Shown piece after piece: positions 63,938-64,000 of a stretch of DNA of 64,000 nucleotides. Every line of letters starts with the position of its first letter. Position 1 is the first letter of the stretch. The DNA lies in NCBI GenBank assembly GCA_024228935.1, contig JAAESX010000280.1, forward strand, positions 1 to 64,000. Direction: 5' to 3'. The position numbers and the translations under genes are program-made. The DNA is from Pseudomonadota bacterium. Its GTDB lineage: Bacteria > Myxococcota_A > UBA796 > CAJQPC01. The notes beneath the pieces were generated by a model, which was not told where the DNA came from, ran no database searches, and saw only the letters and a list, made by a program, of their open reading frames with translations.

Positions 63938-64000
63938 ACGTAGCGGCTGGACACAATGACCGGCCCATTGGGAGTTGGTCGATATCGGCGATGACATCGA

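Overview
The window is about 69% coding-style GC-rich DNA that reads as a Myxococcota-like (deltaproteobacterial) chromosome segment. The reasons are internal: several secreted proteins end in a glycine/cysteine motif, one membrane segment and an arginine cluster (MYXO-CTERM-like sorting tails at about 5990, 15200, 56890 and 61750); there are FG-GAP/VCBS, MopE-type metal-binding, CAP, LamG and lamin-tail proteins with Asp-Ser-Gly linkers; a Ser/Thr kinase; and a complete Na+-translocating NADH:quinone oxidoreductase, which would suit a marine or brackish aerobe. The taxon is an inference; no rRNA or tRNA gene was seen.

Layout. 33-4359: an operon of a beta-keto acid cleavage enzyme and both subunits of a biotin-dependent acyl-CoA carboxylase. 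4395-16950: secreted and surface proteins, a deacetylase/hydrolase protein, a thioredoxin-like lipoprotein coupled to a glycosyltransferase-radical SAM fusion, and rnhA with an NAD(P)-binding protein. 17037-20115: ABC exporter, archaeal-type RNase HII and a GT2 enzyme in one overlapping operon. 20959-27853: nqrABCDEF-apbE, with the NqrM maturation factor detached at 30655. 31461-42569: a run of lipoproteins (cytochrome/copper monooxygenase, VWA/lamin-tail, Cys-rich, cleaved-adhesin/CARDB, IPT/TIG). 42582-48690: GYF/SH3 membrane protein, flavodoxin-like protein, fructosamine kinase, Ser/Thr kinase and a PEGA-like outer-surface protein. 48662-56178: nitrilase, a double-length UvrA and a YkgJ-type Cys-cluster protein in one minus-strand operon. 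56254-63886: CAP protein, DUF2505 protein, S8 peptidase-like protein with FG-GAP repeats, HPF, TyrRS and a small cytochrome c.

Gene packing is very tight. Coupled genes share NTGA tetranucleotides with all four possible start codons (ATG, GTG, TTG, CTG), convergent genes are often 3 nt apart or overlap, and no intergenic gap exceeds 170 bp. Many start codons lack a Shine-Dalgarno sequence but have a TAN-type hexamer 6-7 nt upstream, which suggests leaderless transcripts. Many exported proteins have extremely short uncharged signal sequences. A 28-bp-period hairpin array and a solitary copy of its core mark two of the rare longer gaps between convergent genes.

The strongest oddities are a circularly permuted lamin-tail domain inserted into a von Willebrand A domain, a GT4-radical SAM/SPASM fusion, a tandem UvrA with Cys-x2-His zinc ligands in both halves, and an S8 peptidase with altered catalytic motifs.
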